Assembly: GCF_001182785.1 (NCBI RefSeq)
Contig: NZ_CP012099.1
Location: forward strand, 2,478,501 to 2,542,500
Reading direction: 5' to 3'
DNA from: Bacillus thuringiensis
GTDB taxonomy: Bacteria; Bacillota; Bacilli; Bacillales; Bacillaceae_G
Length of the DNA: 64,000 nucleotides
Shown piece by piece: positions 49,449 through 60,104 of this stretch. Under the pieces are notes generated by a model. It did not search any database, was not told the DNA's origin, and saw only the letters and a list, made by a program, of their open reading frames with translations. Positions within the stretch are counted from its first letter, which is position 1. Each line of letters begins with the position of its first letter. The translations under genes were made by a program, and so were the position numbers.

Positions 49449-52400
49449 GAACACCAAGCGAAATTTTGCATATTGTGGATTTTAAAACAGATCAAATCGT
49501 TGCAGCTATTCAGCCACAGAACTATTGGGACGATAAAAGGCACTGGGAAATCAAAAACAATGTTGATATGTTGGATTTTACAGTTTTTGATGGCACAACT
49601 CATTCGGCTACGTTACAACAACAAAACCTTGTTTTAAAAGAAGTACGAGACGGAAGAATTGTACCATATGTTATTACAGAAGCTGAGAAGAATTCGGATA
49701 AACGATCCATTACCACATATGCTTCAGGAGCTTGGGTTCAAATCGCTAAGTCAGGCATTATAAAACCACAACGAATAGAAGGTAAAACAGTAAACGAATT
49801 CATTGATATGGCCCTAGTAGGAATGAAATGGAAACGTGGAAAAACAGATTATGCAGGATTCCACACAATGACTATTGATGAATTTATGGATCCGTTAACG
49901 TTTTTAAAGAAAATAGCTTCTTTATTTAAATTAGAAGTCCAGTACCGCGTTGAGATTCAAGGTTCACAAATCATTGGATGGTATGTTGATATGATTCAAA
50001 GGCGTGGTCGAGACACGGGGAAAGAAATAGAACTGGGGAAAGATTTAATAGGTGTTACACGTATTGAACATTCAAGGGATATTTGTACAGCACTAGTTGG
50101 CTTTGTGAAAGGTGAAGGCGATAATGTAATTACTATTGAAAGTATCAATAGGGGACTTCCCTATATTGTTGATAATGATGCATTTCAACGATGGAATGAA
50201 CGTGGTAAACATAAATTTGGTTTTTATACACCAGAAACTGAAGAATTAGACATGACTCCAAAACGTTTAATGACTTTAATGGAAATAGAATTAAAAAAAC
50301 GTGTCAATTCTTCAGTTTCTTATGAAGTAGAAGTACAATCGATTGGACGTATTTTCGGACTAGCACATGAACTAATTAATGAGGGAGATACGATCCGAAT
50401 CAAAGATACAGGATTCACACCTAAGTTATACCTTGAAGCACGTGTAATTGCTGGTGATGAATCTTTTACGGACCCTACACAAGATAAATATGTGTTTGGT
50501 GATTATCGCGAAATTACTGATCCAAACGAAGAACTACGAAAAATTTATAATCGAATCTTAGGGTCATTAGGCAATAAACAAGAGCTGATAGATCAGTTAG
50601 ATAAATTAGTGAAAGATGCAAATGAAACAGCTAGTAATGCTAAGAAAGAATCCGAAGCAGCGAAAACACTGGCTGAAAAGGTTCAAGAGAATCTTAAAAA
50701 TAACACGGTAGAAATCATTGAAGCTAAGAATCCACCGACAACGGGGATGCAACCTTATAAAACACTTTGGCGTGATATTAGTAATGGGAAGCCTGGTATT
50801 TTGAAAATATGGACAGGCGCAGCTTGGGAATCGGTTGTACCAGATGTTGAATCCGTTAAGAAAGAAACACTTGAGCAGGTTAATAAAGATATTGAATCAA
50901 CAAAAACAGAATTAAATCAAAAGGTTCAAGAGACACAAAATCAGGCGACGGGACAATTCAACGAAGTAAAGGAAAGTTTACAAGGTGTCAACCGTACAAT
51001 TTCTAATATTGAAAATAAACAAGGTGAAATTGATAAGAAAGTAACTAAGTTTGAACAGGATTCTAATGGATTTAAAACTTCTATTGAATCATTAACGAAA
51101 AAAGATACCGAAATTAGTAATAAATTAAATACTGTCGAATCAAATGCGGAAGGTACAAAAAGGGCTATTTCTGATGTGCAACAAACAACTAATGATCTAA
51201 AGAAGACCACAACTGAAGTTAAAGAACAAGCAGGAAAGATTAGTGAAAAGTTAACAACTGTAGAAACAAAGGTTAATAGCGATAAAGCCGGTGGACGTAA
51301 TCTGTTATTAGATTCAAATGCTAAATACGAAAAAACGGATTATTTAATCAATGTATTTTCGCTAACTGAAAATTTTGTTGCAGGTGAAGAATATACTTTT
51401 GTAATTAAAGGGAGTGTACCTGCAGGTCAAAAGTTTGGTATTTGGATGAATGGTGGGTCTAGTAATGTTGGATATGCAACAAGTGTTTATGCGAATGGAA
51501 TTACCTATGTAACTTTTAAAGCTGTAGCAGTAACGAGTGGAAATGAAAGAAAGTTGAGCCTATATAACTTTCCGAGTAACACTACAAAAGCCACTGTAGA
51601 ATGGGTCGCTTTATATAAAGGTAATAAGCCACAGGATTGGACACCAGCTCCAGAAAATCAAGTAACGAATGATGAATTCACTAAAAAAACAACCGAGATT
51701 GAAAAAAATGTGGATGGTGTAACAAATACTGTATCTAAGGTGAAGAATAGTCAAGATGGATTCGAAAAGCGCATAACTACAGTAGAACAAACAGCAACTG
51801 GATTATCTTCCACAGTGAACGAATTAAACAATGTTGTATCAGATCAAGGGAAAAAGCTTACTGATGCAAATACAAAACTCGAACAACAGGCAACAGCAAT
51901 TGGTGCAAAAGTTGAGCTTAAACAAGTAGAAAATTATGTTGCTGGATTTAAGATACCTGAGTTGAAGCAAACAGTCGATAAAAATAAACAAGATTTGTTG
52001 GGCGAATTAGCTAACAAACTTGCAACTGAGCAATTTAATCAAAAAATGACTTTGATTGATAACCGCTTTATTATCAATGAACAGGGGATTAATGCTTCAG
52101 CCAAAAAGACAGAGGTATATACAAAAGAGCAAGCAAATGGGCAATTTGCCACATCATCTTATGTAAGAGATATGGAAACCCGTCTTCAGTTAACTGAAAA
52201 GGGTGTTAGTATATCTGTAAAAGAAAATGATGTAATCGCAGCATTCAATATGAGTAAAGAAAACATTACTTTGAATGCGAATAGGATTAACTTAAGAGGT
52301 TTTATTACAGCGGATCATATCAAAGGGCAAGTTTTAGAAGGAGTAACACTTAAAACGAGTGGAAACAGATTTGTTGAAATAAATAAACAAGACATGAAGA

Positions 52401-53476
52401 TTTTCGATTTAGATAAGCCACGTGGTTATATAGGATTTATGGAGACAAATGATGGAAGTATTCAACCTTCATTAGTCCTTGGTTCTGATAATAGAAAATA
52501 CGCTGGTACAGGATCATTTTATATTTATCAAGTCATGCCGCGAATTAATGGAGTCGATCAACCTTCTAAAGCGTATGCAAAATTTGGGGTTTCTAAAGGA
52601 GAAAATGCAGAAGGAACTAATATTTGGTCAAATTATATTCAAATGCAGAATGACGGTGGACATCTGAGCGTATATTCAGATGGACAATTTCGTTTTCAAA
52701 ACTTGAATGATATTATTTTTGAATCTGAAGGGTGGGCTCCAGGATATGGTTACTTCTCTGTAACTACAACTGAACCGCATATTTTTAACAATAACAAGGG
52801 ACAGTTTACTTTCAAAAGAAAAGGCAGTGACTATAAAATACATTTCATAAACGGCGCCACCGATCATGATTTAATCATGGGTAATGCAATGATAAGATCA
52901 AGTTTTGTACAAGGTTATAACAACGGATTACAGATTAAAGATATGATGGGTCAAGGATGGAAAGATATAGAATTAAGAACACTACGAGCGCAAGAAAATA
53001 TAAATGCTAATGGTCAAATGTGGGCGAAAGCATTTAATCCTACGTCAGCTAGAAATATGAAAGAGAATATAAAAGATATTCCTTTCTCAGCTCTTGATAA
53101 AATCATGAGTTTGGCTATAAAACAGTACAATTTCAGAGACGACATGTATGATTTGTATCAAATGCGTGTGAACAAACCAGAAGAACAAACAGAACCATAT
53201 ACAACAAAAGAAATTGAAACGTATTTCGGTATGATTGCAGACGATACGGACGCTATATTTACAGATAAAGAGAAACGGGCTATAAATTTATATAATACTG
53301 TTTCTATCTTTATTGTAGCTTTCCAACAGCAGTATCATCAATTTAACGAAGAGTTAACTACTGTTAAAAGTGAGAATAAACAACTAAAAGAGCAGGTTAC
53401 GACCCTAGCAAGCGATGTGTCCACATTAACAGATTTAGTTCAAAAATTAATTAGTGAGAAACCAGAGCAGCTATAA
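49445..53476 (+). CDS. Tail-associated lysin/receptor-binding protein with S74 peptidase end
   Basis: This is a 1343-residue baseplate fibre. Residues 1-370 are a Prophage_tail (gp44/Tal-like) hub (YWDDKRHWEIKNNVDMLDF; YASGAWVQIAKSG). The middle (about 390-620 and 740-880) consists of coiled-coil repeats with TKFEQDSNGFK and TVEQTATGLSS units. A jelly-roll, CBM-like domain lies at about 620-740 (GGRNLLLDSNAKYE ... PQDWTPAPEN). The C-terminus (about 1195-1343) is a Peptidase_S74 intramolecular chaperone with NPTSARNMKENI holding the catalytic Ser, followed by a coiled coil. It folds and trims itself and determines host binding. ATG overlaps the Dit end. Confidence 0.9.
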   Translation: MRTPSEILHIVDFKTDQIVAAIQPQNYWDDKRHWEIKNNVDMLDFTVFDGTTHSATLQQQNLVLKEVRDGRIVPYVITEAEKNSDKRSITTYASGAWVQIAKSGIIKPQRIEGKTVNEFIDMALVGMKWKRGKTDYAGFHTMTIDEFMDPLTFLKKIASLFKLEVQYRVEIQGSQIIGWYVDMIQRRGRDTGKEIELGKDLIGVTRIEHSRDICTALVGFVKGEGDNVITIESINRGLPYIVDNDAFQRWNERGKHKFGFYTPETEELDMTPKRLMTLMEIELKKRVNSSVSYEVEVQSIGRIFGLAHELINEGDTIRIKDTGFTPKLYLEARVIAGDESFTDPTQDKYVFGDYREITDPNEELRKIYNRILGSLGNKQELIDQLDKLVKDANETASNAKKESEAAKTLAEKVQENLKNNTVEIIEAKNPPTTGMQPYKTLWRDISNGKPGILKIWTGAAWESVVPDVESVKKETLEQVNKDIESTKTELNQKVQETQNQATGQFNEVKESLQGVNRTISNIENKQGEIDKKVTKFEQDSNGFKTSIESLTKKDTEISNKLNTVESNAEGTKRAISDVQQTTNDLKKTTTEVKEQAGKISEKLTTVETKVNSDKAGGRNLLLDSNAKYEKTDYLINVFSLTENFVAGEEYTFVIKGSVPAGQKFGIWMNGGSSNVGYATSVYANGITYVTFKAVAVTSGNERKLSLYNFPSNTTKATVEWVALYKGNKPQDWTPAPENQVTNDEFTKKTTEIEKNVDGVTNTVSKVKNSQDGFEKRITTVEQTATGLSSTVNELNNVVSDQGKKLTDANTKLEQQATAIGAKVELKQVENYVAGFKIPELKQTVDKNKQDLLGELANKLATEQFNQKMTLIDNRFIINEQGINASAKKTEVYTKEQANGQFATSSYVRDMETRLQLTEKGVSISVKENDVIAAFNMSKENITLNANRINLRGFITADHIKGQVLEGVTLKTSGNRFVEINKQDMKIFDLDKPRGYIGFMETNDGSIQPSLVLGSDNRKYAGTGSFYIYQVMPRINGVDQPSKAYAKFGVSKGENAEGTNIWSNYIQMQNDGGHLSVYSDGQFRFQNLNDIIFESEGWAPGYGYFSVTTTEPHIFNNNKGQFTFKRKGSDYKIHFINGATDHDLIMGNAMIRSSFVQGYNNGLQIKDMMGQGWKDIELRTLRAQENINANGQMWAKAFNPTSARNMKENIKDIPFSALDKIMSLAIKQYNFRDDMYDLYQMRVNKPEEQTEPYTTKEIETYFGMIADDTDAIFTDKEKRAINLYNTVSIFIVAFQQQYHQFNEELTTVKSENKQLKEQVTTLASDVSTLTDLVQKLISEKPEQL

Positions 53477-53513
53477 GCTGGTCTTTTTTTATTGCTTAAA
53501 AGGGGTGGTCAAA

Positions 53514-53750
53514 GTGGAAGGGTTACAAGATGTACGAAGTGATGTTCAAGAAATAAAGCAAGATATTAAGGACATTCGCTTAGAGATTAAAAGTTTAGAA
53601 ATGCGGACAACAGGCAACGAAAAAGACATTATCAATATCAACAAACAGCTAGATAAAATCAGCGCCAATACTACCTGGATTTTACGACTTATTGTCGGCG
53701 GAATTGTTGGAGCAGCTCTCACTTTCTTTTTGAAAGGAGGTGGTATGTAA
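53514..53750 (+). CDS. XhlA-like holin-associated protein
   Basis: An N-terminal amphipathic coiled coil (VQEIKQDIKDIRLEIKSLE) is followed by NxxDIxxIxxxLxKIxxNTTW and one C-terminal membrane helix (ILRLIVGGIVGAALTFFL). This is the haemolysin XhlA pattern from Bacillus phages, where it works with the holin to permeabilise the membrane. GTG 53514 follows AAGGGGTGGTCAAA; the longer ORF from 53454 overlaps the fibre gene and is not supported. 78 residues. Confidence 0.9.
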   Translation: MEGLQDVRSDVQEIKQDIKDIRLEIKSLEMRTTGNEKDIININKQLDKISANTTWILRLIVGGIVGAALTFFLKGGGM

Positions 53751-53989
53751 TGTTTGAAATTACTGTAATGATTGGAATTGTAGTAGGTCTTTCACAGATT
53801 GGAAAAACAATTGGATTACAAACAAAATATGTTCCGTTACTAAATTTAACGCTTGGCATTATGCTTGGCGTTTTATTTATGGGCGGAGATATCAAAACAA
53901 ATGTATTCCAAGGAATCATCATTGGACTATCAGCAAGTGGATTATTTGACCATACAAAAATTATGAAAAAGGATGTTGATGCTAAATGA
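53750..53989 (+). CDS. Phage holin (79 aa)
   Basis: Two or three hydrophobic segments (about residues 3-20, 28-47 and 52-65) and a charged C-terminus (KKDVDAK) fit a small holin. ATG overlaps the xhlA-like stop and follows AAAGGAGGTGGTATGTA. It lies between the XhlA-like gene and the endolysin. It would form membrane lesions at the time of lysis. Confidence 0.85.
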   Translation: MFEITVMIGIVVGLSQIGKTIGLQTKYVPLLNLTLGIMLGVLFMGGDIKTNVFQGIIIGLSASGLFDHTKIMKKDVDAK

Positions 53990-55050
53990 AAAAGACAATG
54001 AAACATATTACCTCATTACTTATGATTCTAGTACTTGCTGTTTCTTTTGCTACAAGTGCTTTTGCTGATCGAACACTTATTATTCCTGATTTACCGAAAC
54101 AACCATACCGTTATGGTATAGGTGCTTATGAGGGCGTTGTAGCACATTCTACAGCAACTCCAGAAGCTCCAGCTATTAACATTCAAAAATATGAGTCTCG
54201 AACATGGAGAAATGCATTTGTTCACTATGCAGTCGATTGGGATGAAATAATCCAAATTGCTGATACAAAATACATTGCTTATGGTGGCGGTCCTGGTGCT
54301 AATAAACGATTTGTACATGTAGAGTTATGCGAAACAGCGGACTATACAAAATTCAAACGCAGCTATGACAAATACGTTAAGTTACTAGCTAAAATCTTAC
54401 GTGACCGTGGGTTATCTGTAGAAAAAGGATTGTGGACACATAGCGATGTAACTCATTACCTTGGCGGTACGGATCATGAAGATCCAATTGATTACTTAAA
54501 GTCTCATGGCGTTTCAGAAGCTCAATTTAGAGCAGATGTACAACGAGCATATAATAATTCTAGTGTGGATGTTTCTGTTCCTAAAAAGCCATCTAAACCA
54601 GCGGAAGTACCAACAGCAGTAACAGACGGTATCGCCTATATTGAAGGTTACAACGTTAACTTACGTAAAGGACCAGGTACAAGCTATTCTAAGATTCGTC
54701 AATTAAACAAACCAGAATCTTATATTGTGTGGGCGGAAAAGGATGGGTGGTTAAATCTTGGTGGAAATCAGTGGATTAAGAACGATTCATCTTATGTGAA
54801 GTTTAATAAGAAAAGTACAGTAGATTCTTCTATTGTTGGAAAGCGCGTTATTTCAAAAGTTAACAATCTACGTTTCTATGATGCTCCATCTTGGCAGGAC
54901 AAAGATGTTGCTGGTTTCGTAGATGCAGGTGAGGGATTTACAATTGATGGGAAGTTAAATGTGAACGGTTCACTACAATTGAAGGTGCACAATAGTATAG
55001 GGAAAACATATTATATTACGATAAATGAAGTTTATGTATATGTAAGATAA
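53986..55050 (+). CDS. N-acetylmuramoyl-L-alanine amidase endolysin with a signal peptide
   Basis: The 354-residue enzyme cuts the amide between MurNAc and L-Ala. It begins with a typical Sec signal peptide (1-27, cleavage SAFA-DR), unusual for a holin-dependent endolysin. The Amidase_2 domain covers about 35-190 (His54 in AHSTA, HVELCE, WTHSDVTHYLGG). A bacterial SH3 domain lies at about 215-275 (YNVNLRKGPGTSYSKIRQL), followed by a second SH3-like binding region. ATG overlaps the holin end by 4 bp. Confidence 0.93.
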   Translation: MKKTMKHITSLLMILVLAVSFATSAFADRTLIIPDLPKQPYRYGIGAYEGVVAHSTATPEAPAINIQKYESRTWRNAFVHYAVDWDEIIQIADTKYIAYGGGPGANKRFVHVELCETADYTKFKRSYDKYVKLLAKILRDRGLSVEKGLWTHSDVTHYLGGTDHEDPIDYLKSHGVSEAQFRADVQRAYNNSSVDVSVPKKPSKPAEVPTAVTDGIAYIEGYNVNLRKGPGTSYSKIRQLNKPESYIVWAEKDGWLNLGGNQWIKNDSSYVKFNKKSTVDSSIVGKRVISKVNNLRFYDAPSWQDKDVAGFVDAGEGFTIDGKLNVNGSLQLKVHNSIGKTYYITINEVYVYVR

Positions 55051-55091
55051 CTGTCATACCATAATATAGTACACTCATAGGAGATAGTTAA

Positions 55092-56020
<929 letters not shown>

Positions 56021-56093
56021 CTATTTAATTTCATTGATAATGATTATGTCATACAAACATACTTTGAAAAATGAATAATAAATGCACTACCAA

Positions 56094-56123
56094 AAAGGCA
56101 AGCATATACCAATGCTTGCCTTT
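56094..56123. terminator. Bidirectional terminator
   Basis: AAAGGCAAGCAT / ATGCTTGCCTTT with a 6-nt loop lies between the rightward collagen-like gene and the leftward 57-codon gene, with A- and T-runs on both sides. Confidence 0.85.
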
Positions 56124-56126
56124 CTT

Positions 56127-56300
56127 CTAACGACGATGTTCAACAAGGTCGATTACACCTAAAACGACGTGAGCTAAACCAAAACCAAATACTGTATTTG
56201 CAATCATTTTATTAGTTCCACGAGTTTGTTTAAGAGCATAACCTGCTGCTGTCACTGCTGTACCTAGAGCTGTTGGAATTAATCCTTCACGAATGTCCAC
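56127..56300 (-). CDS. Small conserved-looking membrane protein (57 aa)
   Basis: GTG follows a perfect AAGGAGGCATCACT. The sequence DIREGLIPTALGTAVTAAGY, then ANTVFGFGLAHVVLGVIDLV has two weakly hydrophobic helices with Gly/Ala-rich faces. Such short proteins occur in the B. cereus group, but I know no function. It is a single gene on the minus strand inside the prophage's second cargo block. Confidence 0.65.
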   Translation of the reverse strand: MDIREGLIPTALGTAVTAAGYALKQTRGTNKMIANTVFGFGLAHVVLGVIDLVEHRR

Positions 56301-56481
56301 AGTGATGCCTCCTTGTTCCGTAGTTAGTAAATTTGTTTTAATGCATTGAAGTAAAGTATTAAAACAAGTATTAGTATTTTACTTTTTAATAAAACTATGT
56401 AGAATTTCCATGTTATATAATTAGACAAATTTAACATTAAACATACAGTATATACGAAGGAGTATGTGTATTATCTGAACA

Positions 56482-56625
56482 AAAAAGTGCTAACAAGTTT
56501 GAAAATGAACTTGCTAGCACCTATACAAAATAGACATAAATTATCGCTGATATGTCTTCTTCAACAATAGCCATAATCAATTAAAACACACTAATATGAA
56601 ATGCTCATAAACACATTCTTAATAT
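56482..56625 (+). repeat. 144-bp direct repeat, copy A
   Basis: It has the same length and order as copy B at 58014-58157. It starts AAAAAGTGCTAACAAGTTTG, contains a hairpin (GTGCTAACAAGTT/AACTTGCTAGCAC), then ATAGACATAAATTATCGCTG, and ends CTTAATAT. The copies differ at scattered positions only. Together they flank the CgeB-like gene and the broken copy. Confidence 0.85.
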
Positions 56626-56698
56626 ACATGCAAATATACTCTTAGGCAATGCATATAATATAAATAGTTAATTAGATACATAGGAAGGTGGGATATTG

Positions 56699-57706
56699 AT
56701 GGAGAGTGCATCTATTTCTAAAAAGTTTAACGTATTATTTGTTAAGTCTAGTGTTCCTGTATATTTTCCGGTACTAGAAGAATCTATATTTAACAGTTTG
56801 AAAAGAGCTATTGATGACGTGACGATGGTTACATACGAAAACTTGGTAAAAACAGCTTTAGAGATACAACCGAGTCTTATTATTGTATTCCATGGTTTTG
56901 AAGAAGGAATAAGTAAAGGAATACAAGATTTAAAACAATATAACTTTAAGACCGCACTTTGGCTCACAGACGATCCGTACTTTACAGATGTAACGAAAAC
57001 CTTGGTAATGGATTATGATTATATTTTTACGCAAGATACAGGGTGTATTAATTTTTATAAAAATCTTGGATGTAATCATGTATTTTATTTACCTCTAGCA
57101 GCAGAACCCCCTGCATATACCCCCATATTTAGAGAAGAAGACTATATGTATGATATTAGTTTTATAGGGACTGCTTTTGAAAATCGGCTTGCTTTCATCG
57201 ATTCAATTTCCGAATACTTGGTGACTAAAAACACCCTAATTTTAGGGAATAATTGGAATAAATTGAAGAGTTATGAATTATTGAAAGAGAAAATCGTACT
57301 CTTACCATTTTTAGTTTATGAAAATAATACAAAATATTACAAAAGTAGTAAAATTAATATTAACATACATCGAACTATTGAGGATTCAACATTTAATAGA
57401 AATGAACTAAAAATAAATGCTTGTTCAATTAACAACCGGACATTTGAAATAGCTAGTACAGGCTCTTTTCAAATGACAGATATTCGTTCAGATTTAGAAA
57501 AATGTTATATTCCAGGGGTACAAATTGAGACATTTACCTCTTCAGCTGATTTTATAGAAAAAGCAGAAATTTATTTAGCAAATCCAGAAAAAAGAAAAAA
57601 AGTCGCGATGGAGGGATTCAAGAGGACACTCATCGAACATACATATGATGAAAGAGTGAAACAGTTGTTAAAAATAATTGAAATCAACTTTAAAAAAGAA
57701 AATTAA
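56699..57706 (+). CDS. CgeB-like glycosyltransferase (spore maturation family)
   Basis: CgeB-family proteins modify the outermost spore layer. The 335-residue protein has an N-terminal DUF3880-like half (NVLFVKSSVPVYFPVLEESI; LWLTDDPYFT; YIFTQDTGCINFYKNLG) and a C-terminal Glyco_trans_1-like half (YDISFIGTAFENR, NRNELKINACSINNRTFEI, GSFQMTDIRSDL). ATG 56699 follows GGAAGGTGGGATATT. With the adjacent exosporium collagen-like gene it suggests phage-directed glycosylation of the spore surface. The sugar donor is unknown. Confidence 0.87.
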   Translation: MESASISKKFNVLFVKSSVPVYFPVLEESIFNSLKRAIDDVTMVTYENLVKTALEIQPSLIIVFHGFEEGISKGIQDLKQYNFKTALWLTDDPYFTDVTKTLVMDYDYIFTQDTGCINFYKNLGCNHVFYLPLAAEPPAYTPIFREEDYMYDISFIGTAFENRLAFIDSISEYLVTKNTLILGNNWNKLKSYELLKEKIVLLPFLVYENNTKYYKSSKININIHRTIEDSTFNRNELKINACSINNRTFEIASTGSFQMTDIRSDLEKCYIPGVQIETFTSSADFIEKAEIYLANPEKRKKVAMEGFKRTLIEHTYDERVKQLLKIIEINFKKEN

Positions 57707-57707
57707 G

Positions 57708-57731
57708 GTTCTGTGGCAAAGTTTTTTCTTT
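57708..57731. other. IS6-family-like inverted repeat end
   Basis: GGTTCTGTGGCAAAGTTTTTT resembles the terminal inverted repeat of IS6-family elements such as IS431/IS257 (GGTTCTGTTGCAAAG). No second end and no transposase are seen nearby, so it would be a scar of a lost insertion sequence. A chance match is possible. Confidence 0.35.
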
Positions 57732-57773
57732 TTAATTTTCAGAGTAAAGGCGCGAATTAAAAGGATAAATGTT

Positions 57774-57944
57774 ATGAATGTACAAAAAACTTTGTTTATT
57801 CAATCGGATATTCTGTTTTATTATCCAGAATTAGAAACATCTATTTATAACAGTCTTAAAAAAACGGATAAAAGGGTGTATCTATTTTTTAGATATGTTT
57901 CATTTAATCGAGGTAGATCCCTCACAGAAAATGAAACTGTATAA
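57774..57944 (+). pseudogene. 5' fragment of a second CgeB-like gene
   Basis: ATG 57774 starts NVQKTLFIQSDILFYYPELE, then TSIYNSLKKTDKRVYLF. This parallels the intact CgeB-like gene (NVLFVKSSVPVYFPVLEESI FNSLKRA). After about 40 residues the similarity ends and a stop follows at 57942. It is the head of a duplicated paralogue whose body has been lost. It lies between the CgeB-like gene and repeat copy B. Confidence 0.7.
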
Positions 57945-58013
57945 ATAGGAGTGAATATTTTCTATACAAAAGTATGATAGAGTTTTAAGGTATAGTAGCG
58001 ATAGAAGGACTAT

Positions 58014-58157
58014 AAAAAGTGCTAACAAGTTTGCAAACGAACTTGCTAACACTTATACAGAATAGACATAAATTATCGCTGATATGTCGTCTTTAAAAAT
58101 AGTCTTAATCAGTTAAATCACACTTATACGAAACGTTCATAAAAACCGTCTTAATAT
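58014..58157 (+). repeat. 144-bp direct repeat, copy B
   Basis: It is colinear with copy A (56482-56625), and its last three bases overlap the attR core. The hairpin is conserved (GTGCTAACAAGTTTGC / GAACTTGCTAACAC). It is probably the original phage right end; copy A arose by duplication of the cargo segment. Confidence 0.82.
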
Positions 58158-58168
58158 CAAGAATATAA
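58155..58168 (+). other. attR core
   Basis: TATCAAGAATATAA, identical to attL at 13653-13666. Reading on from here in frame 0 gives YQEYNHPDIPLLLRRKRG, the natural continuation of the split host protein. Confidence 0.92.
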
Positions 58169-59897
58169 TCATCCAGATATTCCTTTACTTTTGAGGCGAA
58201 AACGAGGCATGATATTGATTTCTACCCCAGAGCTTGCATCAAATAATAAAAAAATACGGTTTGTAAAACTAAAAATACAACAGGCTACAACCGGCATGAA
58301 ATGGATTAAGATATTTAGAAATTTAAAAGATAATTTTCATATAGGTGGAGAGGTGGATTTAGACCATATTCTCCAATATCCGAAAGATTATATTGTAGGG
58401 GCAAATAAAAGAGTGTTATTTCCATACAATGAGAGAATATATAAAGTTCCAGGCACTAAAATAGAACCGGGTATAAAAGTAAAGGAAAGAGAGTATTTGT
58501 TTAAAGAATTCCAGCGCAAATTCTCTTATTTCACAATACTTCCAGAATGTAAAAAGGTAGCAACAAATAACGAAAATGAATTATTTCCTTTATTTGCACC
58601 AAAAGGATTAGAGACATTAACATTAGAAGTTTGGTCTGAAAATATAGCACTTGACATAGAACAAGCATTACTTGATAGCGAAGTTGTTTTGGCTAAAATT
58701 GGTGAAAATTCTTATGTATTGAATACAGATTTCCCAGTGTTATTAAAGATTGTGAGATACAATATTGAAAAGGTGTTACAAAATCCATATAAAATGCAAT
58801 ATTGCCAAAAATACAAAACAAATCTTGTAGATGATGTTACGAAAGCTGTCTATGCTACCGCGGGTGAGCGTAGTGATGCGACATTAGCATTAATCGCAAT
58901 GAAAAATTGTGATGGACGCGAAAAAATTGATCCAAAACAAATCATTAGAGAGGGATTTGCACGAACAAACCGTATTTCAACATTTATTAATTTATTTATA
59001 GGCCAAAGTGTATCACGTAACACAATTGTAAATAGTGTTTTTAGTTTATTAGAACAAAAAGGATTTTTGAAGCGTGGTTGGAATAAGATAAATTTACCTT
59101 GTACATATGTTAATTTATCAATTGAACGAATATCGAAATTTGATTTCTTACCCATTTTTTCAAAAATAAAAGGAAAAGAAATTTTATATAAATTATATGG
59201 GAATACAGAGTGGCAAACGATTGATTACGTATTATTAAATATAAATAAACATAATGCATTTTTACCACAACCATCAAAGAGAAATGATATGGGGGCTCTT
59301 TTTAAACAATATGTTTTCGAAACATTAATGGAAATCGTACAATATGCAAAAGAACAAAATGAACAAGTTTACTTCATTGTAGATGCGAATTTGAGAAAAT
59401 ATTGGATAAAAGAGTTACAAAATAAAGAAATTAATACAGATATTTTACCTGATATTGTTCCTGAGGTGTTAAAGGTTCCAAACTTAAATCTTATTAGAAT
59501 AAATACAGGTTTTGATGTACCAAGCTACGGGGCAATAGAACGTGATGATGCTCTAGATAGCATTGGCTTATATGCAGATCAAAAAGGGATGTATTATAGC
59601 ACTGGTGAATATTCACTTAATTGTAGTGAAATTTTTCAGCGATATATACTTGAAATTCTACCATTAGGTGTAAAACCTGTAGAAAGGGATTATATCGCTA
59701 AAATGATACATTACATGTGCTGTAATTCTAGTATGCTTTCGAAAAAGAATATACATATGATATATTCCGTACATATGGAAAAAATAATAAAGAGCTATAT
59801 TACTGACATAGATGCAAGAGAGTTTAAAGAGTTTGATGATGAATTGGATGTAGATGTAGTAAAAGTAGAAAAAAAAGATACAATTATTCTACTTTAA
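58169..59897 (+). pseudogene. C-terminal part of the prophage-split pPIWI-RE/DUF3962-type gene
   Basis: The open frame starts at the attR core (58155) and runs 580 codons. The first TTG (58191) is internal and has no ribosome site. The family call rests on the C-terminal half: a long alpha/beta region with VYFIVDANLRKYWIKEL, then NLIRINTGFDVPSYG, GLYADQKGMYYSTGEYSL and a closing helical part (AKMIHYMCCNSSMLSKKN). This resembles the RNase H-fold domain with conserved Arg and Glu of pPIWI-RE proteins. These are predicted nucleic-acid-guided or plasmid-restricting relatives of argonaute. The usual partner genes (DinG-like helicase, REase) are not adjacent, so the identification stays tentative. 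Confidence 0.65.
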
Positions 59898-59907
59898 ATA
59901 CTAGTAA

Positions 59908-59949
59908 ACAAATCCTGCTCGTTATATCGATCAGGATTTGTCATTTTTT
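59908..59949 (+). terminator. Rho-independent terminator after the split gene
   Basis: ACAAATCCTG / CAGGATTTGT with a 14-nt loop, followed by CATTTTTTT. It is host DNA ending the interrupted gene. Confidence 0.88.
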
Positions 59950-60104
59950 TATGTAAATAAGGATATCTTTTGTCAAGTATCTTTTCGTTTACATATTTAC
60001 TTTATGTGCAGACAGGATTAATATGTTTTTTAGAAATACAAAAACTATATCATATGGAAAAACGATTTTTATTAATTGAAAAAATTTGAAAGGAATGGGG
60101 AATT

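Noticed and set aside
57708..57731. Intact IS6-family insertion sequence
   Set aside because: Only one possible inverted-repeat end; no transposase and no second end in the window.
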